Assembly (NCBI GenBank): GCA_963803295.1
Contig: CAWDMC010000002.1
Location: 186,001 to 250,000 of the forward strand
Source: CAWDMC01 sp963803295
Lineage (GTDB): Bacteria; Acidobacteriota; Terriglobia; UBA7540
Direction: 5' to 3'
Length of the DNA: 64,000 bases
The translations under genes were made by a program, and so were the position numbers. Each line of letters begins with the position of its first letter. The stretch's first letter is position 1. Below are positions 60,259-64,000 of the stretch, in pieces. The notes beneath the pieces were generated by a model that made no database searches, had not been told where the DNA came from, and was given only the letters and a program-made list of their open reading frames with translations.

Positions 60259-62703
60259 CAGTTTGTGAATGGCGCGTAGCACCGGCAACGAGATGTGTTT
60301 ACTGTACGGATCGAGCCCCAGCACCCGATAGCTCATGCCGCTCTTGGTGGTGATGCGGCCGTCACTGACTCTCAGTTCGTGGATCAGGCCGTCGGCGTTG
60401 ACGTAGTCGAAGCCATATCCCGCCGGCACATCAGGTGACTTACCCGCAAAGATCGCGGTCAAGTTCGAATCTTCACCGTAGAAGTAAACCAGGTCTGCCC
60501 CGAAGTGCCCCTGCTGTAACAGATAACTGCTGCGCGCAAAGTAGCTCACCCAGGGACCGGCCTCTTCCGCCCATGTTTCGTTGCGGTTGAACCACTGGCC
60601 GCAAGGCCCAAGAGTCATTCCCGGCGCCTTTCCCACCAGCGGCTGATACGCCGACTCGTGAATCACAAAGCGGTTGATGCCGTTGAGCAATTCCTGATCG
60701 GCGGGTGGCTTAAGTGTTGCCGGCGACCATGCCCAGGCATAATTGGAATCACACGTAGTCAGCGACTCGGCCGCCGCCAGATTCTGACCGTAGATATGCG
60801 CCACCGAGAGGCTGATTCCCGATCGTCCGCATTGTAGCCATATTGCTCTTTGTACTCCCCACCGGGCGTCTCGGTCCACAAGGCGCTCATGGGTACTTCG
60901 TTGAACTTCTTGACTTCCATACCATCCGCCACAAAAGCGCGGCCTCCCTCGTGAGATTCCCCGTAATGGCGCATGCCCCGCTCGTGCAGTGTTGCCTCCA
61001 ACTGGCCGTAATGCTCGTCCGCGATCAGGTCACCGATGGTCTTGCGAAAGTCCCACAGGAACCGGTCACTGGCTTCGGCAATTTCGACCACCTGCCCGGT
61101 GAGAACCGGCATCCACGGGAGCGGATCATAGCCACGCCGCTTCTTGAACTGCACGATCATGTTATCGGTCCAGTTTTGCGAGCCGGCCTCCCAGCTATCG
61201 TTGATGACATAACGAAGACCCCGCTTGCCCATCAATTCAGGACCTACCACATTCTTATAACTGTCAAGGTAGGTCTCCATATACTTCTTCACATATCTGC
61301 GCTCCAGCTTGTCGACCTCGAGGCCCGTAGCCTCAGCGGTCGCCGGGTGATTGGTAATTCCCAGCAGAGAGTACCCGAAGCGAAGCACCACCCAGTCGCC
61401 GGCCCGGCGGCGTCCAGTCAAGCGTTCCATCCGGACGCATCTTCGAAGTCAGTTCAATCACGTCGGCCTTGGCAACAGCATCCGTAGGGGCAACCGGGGG
61501 CGTCGCCAGGGAGTAGATATCCGATTCCGGGGTGAAAGCGGCTTTGTCCTCAAACCGGTTCACGCGCGCTCCCGGGTGGAGCGCCAGCTCGGCGATCTGA
61601 TAGTCAGTCGGCGGCGGCCCGATCTTGACTCCGGGCGAATTGGGGTCGATGTTTTTGGCCCAGTCCGGCAAGGGAGGCGGCGGGTTTCGTTTGAATACCA
61701 CGCGGAAGTACTTGGCCGTTACCGCAGGAAACGCAATGGTGTTCTGGGGAGTGGCGTCGCCCGTGAGCTTGGCCACCAACCGGAAGTTCTGGCCGTCGTC
61801 GGTGGCCTCGAGAGTTTTCTCCGGGGCGCCGATCCCAGCGAGGAGAGCGTCCAGCCCGCCCGGGTCCTTGCTGGCAAACGTAATCGAGCGGATGGCCTGC
61901 GGCGCCGGGAACTCGTACTGAATCCACGAACTCGCGCCCGCTGCCGGAATCGGCAGCTTGGTCGTCTTCTCGAGGTCTCCATCGGTAAGCATCGCCAGGT
62001 CGGGCGAGCCTCCGCTGGCCGTGAACTTCACGTGCAGCGACTCGAAGGGCACATCGCTGGCCATTCTGCGGTAGGCTACTACCACGGAGTCGGCATAAAA
62101 CTGCGGAATCGGCGCAGAACCGGCAGGCGCGGCGATCACATCATGAATGCTCATGCTTTGGAACGCCCCGGTGTTCGCCGGGGGATGCGCCAACGTACCC
62201 GTGAATGGCTTGCCGCCTTCCACCGAGGTCTCGCTCCACACATATTTCTTCATTCCCTCGGACGCCGGCACCCACGGACCACCCGTCTCGCTCCAGCCCG
62301 GCGAACCCGCAATCGCTTCTTCCAGCCCCAGTTGATCGGCGAGGATTGTCGCGTACTTGAAGGCATCCCTCCAATCAGGGGTCATGTAGGCCAGGCGCTT
62401 CTCCACGACCTGCGGCGTGTCCAGGGCCGCGTCAAAAGTCTGGAAGCCGCCCAGGCCTATTCGGTGCATCCACTCCAGGTCCAGCTTGATGCCTTCCTTG
62501 GTGATGTTGCCGTTCATCCAGTGCCACCACACCCGCGGGCGCGCACCCTCCGGCGGATTCTCAAATCCACTCTTGAGCGCATCAGATTTGCTCTGCGCTG
62601 TGGCTGCGCTGACCCCAAGCAACAGCGCGAGGCTTGCGGTAATCAGCTTCTTCGACGGACAATTCGTCGCACCCCCTTCTTTTCTCAGCCACTTGTTCCT
62701 CAC
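60259..62703 (-). pseudogene. GH106-family alpha-L-rhamnosidase-like gene, frameshifted twice and 3' truncated
   Basis: The first segment holds a signal peptide (LITASLALLLGVSAATAQS) and the GH106 N-terminal region (ARPRVWWHWMNGNITKEGIK, then GLGGFQTFDAAL). Near 61400 the frame shifts: WTPP leads into AGDWVVLRFGYSLLGITNHP in another frame. The catalytic part continues (RGYDPLPWMPVLTGQVVE, HERGMRHYGESHEGG) until a second shift near 60807, after which ASVAHIYGQNLAAAESLTT follows in the third frame. Homology ends at SLPVLRAIHKL, where the unrelated ORF begins; about 200 C-terminal residues are missing. The start (GTG at 62703) is approximate. GH106 enzymes release terminal L-rhamnose from plant glycans. 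This copy is clearly inactive. Confidence 0.85.
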
Positions 62704-63495
62704 TCTCCAACTCCGGAAAGTTGGTAGCTCACATAAGTGAAACGCACGCTGGCGGGCCTTTTCACAACGCTCACAATCGTGGCACGCGGTCAGCACGGTT
62801 CGACGGACTCTCCGCGCAAAAGAATGTATACCCGCTGCCCTGTGGTATCAAGCGCCAATAGCTCTGACCACAGTGGCGTGGCGCCCGCCTCGCCGCTTTT
62901 GCGATTGTGCCCGGATGACGTATACGGAAAAGTGCACCCTATCATCCAACAGAGTCCGAGGCGGGTTCGATCGCGAAGGCGGATTCCGAACGATAAGCGA
63001 ACTTCCATGCCGGAATCCAGTCGATCCCGAGCGGTGGGCCAGTAGGCGGGTGGAGACTTCACATGCCGAATCCCCAAACGGCGGCTGAAGATCTGTGTGG
63101 CCATAACTTCGAGAGCGACGAGGAAGTGGATCTCCGTGACCGCCACTTGAACTCAGTTTCCAGGGACGCGATCGGAATGAAGCTTCGGTTGCGTCAGACG
63201 CCAATTCTTACTTTTATGCTGCGTTTGGGCACTTGTTCATCCGAATGAATTCAATCGGTTTTGATTGTCGTCGTATGCTGCCGGTAAGGGGGCGGCCTGA
63301 AGCTGCGATGGTGTCCTGAAGTGCGAAATTGCGGCCGCGAACAAACCTGGAGAAGGTATACTGAAGTGGCTTGGGATGCCAAAATTGAAAATTCTGGTCC
63401 AAAGGGTCGGGTGACTTACGAAAGGCCCGGGCCAGGAGAAGAGTGGGCTGGGTATGCCCCGCCATCCCTTCCTGTTCTAATCACTTCGTCTTTCA
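62704..63495. other. Intergenic region with no supportable gene
   Basis: Almost 800 bases between the divergent GH106 remnant and selO. Several overlapping open frames exist on both strands, but their products are Arg/Ser/Pro-rich and show no domain or ribosome site. No repeat, terminator or RNA gene is evident. It may hold decayed sequence. Confidence 0.55.
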
Positions 63496-64000
63496 ATGAA
63501 CATTCTCTTCGACAATACCTATGCCCGGCTGCCGGAACGGTTCTTCACCAATCAGGGACCGGCCCGTGTTCCGGAGCCGAAGCTCATCCGTCTCAACCTC
63601 GGACTCGCGGCAAAGCTCTCGATGGACATCGACTGGCTGCAATCTGCGGACGGAATTGCGATGCTCGCCGGCAACGCCATTCCGGAGGGCGCCGAGCCGA
63701 TTGCGCAAGCCTATGCCGGCCATCAGTTCGGTGGTTTCGTACCCCAACTCGGTGACGGCCGCGCCCTTCTTCTCGGTGAAGTCATCGACAGGAATGGCGC
63801 ACGTTACGATTTGCAATTGAAGGGCTCCGGGCGAACGCCGTTCTCGCGCGGCGGCGACGGCAAATCCGCCCTCGGCCCCGTGCTCCGTGAATACATTGTC
63901 AGCGAAGCCATGGCCGCATTCGGAGTTGCCACGACGCGAGCGCTGGCCGCAGTTGCCACCGGCGAAAGCATCATGCGCCAGGAGGGGCCGCTCCCCGGCG
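63496..64000 (+). CDS. selO: Protein adenylyltransferase SelO (YdiU), 3' truncated by window edge
   Basis: The first 168 codons of a SelO pseudokinase-family enzyme, which transfers AMP to protein Ser/Thr/Tyr residues. Visible are the N-terminal NILFDNTYARLPERFF, the AYAGHQFGGFVPQLGDGRAL block, the ATP-contacting YDLQLKGSGRTPFSR, GGDGKSALGPVLREYIVSEA, and TTRALAAVATGE. The catalytic metal residues lie beyond the window. ATG at 63496; no good ribosome site is seen before it. Whether the usual C-terminal Cys/Sec is present cannot be judged. Confidence 0.93.
   Translation, partial: MNILFDNTYARLPERFFTNQGPARVPEPKLIRLNLGLAAKLSMDIDWLQSADGIAMLAGNAIPEGAEPIAQAYAGHQFGGFVPQLGDGRALLLGEVIDRNGARYDLQLKGSGRTPFSRGGDGKSALGPVLREYIVSEAMAAFGVATTRALAAVATGESIMRQEGPLPG

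Noticed and set aside
62790..63204. Two overlapping minus-strand frames in the gap before selO
   Set aside because: Arg/Ser-rich products in competing frames with no ribosome site or similarity to any family.
63321..63755. A 144-codon frame overlapping the selO start
   Set aside because: It overlaps the conserved selO N-terminus in another frame and has no domain.

Overview
The window is about 64 kb of moderately GC-rich bacterial chromosome, dense in protein genes, with no rRNA, tRNA or CRISPR array that I could see. The mix fits a soil-type Acidobacteriota: a GlgE-type glycogen operon, Q-rich TPR secretory proteins, repeated DUF4097 proteins, MacB-like permeases without an ATPase, AT-rich GAGTTAT-type intergenic repeats, hybrid histidine kinases and a GH106 gene. 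This is inference from gene content; no 16S or other marker is present.

Layout. 1-1.9 kb: the end of an SDR dehydrogenase facing a tandem class II aldolase. 1.9-4.9 kb: a graveyard island with a possible lgt fragment, IS630 and IS21 transposase remnants, and a 1.2 kb cassette bounded by near-perfect 44-bp inverted repeats that holds a hypothetical gene and a toxin-antitoxin pair with a frameshifted antitoxin. 4.9-12.5 kb: mnmG (carrying translated palindromic repeats), queC, a TPR protein, hypothetical genes and a frameshifted metallophosphoesterase. 12.5-17.4 kb: a GldA/F/G-like ABC operon ending in a DUF4340 protein. 18.3-27.6 kb: a hypothetical gene, then the glgE - maltokinase - malQ - glgB operon behind a good sigma-70 promoter and an 18-bp palindrome. 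28-33.7 kb: molybdate transport (modA and a ModB-ModC fusion) and glnD. 34-41.7 kb: two hybrid histidine kinases and a receiver-diguanylate cyclase, with a 1.4 kb insertion sequence wedged between the second kinase and the cyclase gene. 42-48.2 kb: a HlyD/MacA-like adaptor, two MacB-like permeases and two DUF4097 proteins (the second frameshifted). 48.2-54.2 kb: galT-like, N-acetylglucosamine-kinase-like, S41 protease, DUF1080 and PIG-L deacetylase genes. 54.2-58.6 kb: an RsbW-like kinase, a STAS protein and a complete mlaE-mlaF-mlaD-lipoprotein set for outer-membrane lipid transport. 58.8-62.7 kb: a GH106 gene destroyed by a multi-copy-type ORF joined to it in frame. The window ends inside selO.

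How the genes work together. The clearest pathway is glycogen/alpha-glucan metabolism: maltokinase makes maltose-1-phosphate, GlgE polymerises it, GlgB branches the chain and MalQ rearranges it. The ABC operon, the MacA/MacB/DUF4097 group and the Mla group are three separate envelope systems. The two kinases and the cyclase form a signalling row whose continuity the insertion sequence probably breaks.

Several otherwise intact genes carry single indels (antitoxin, metallophosphoesterase, second DUF4097, GH106 twice). Some may be true decay, but sequence-consensus errors are a real alternative. All gene names rest on motif recognition by eye; no database search was possible.
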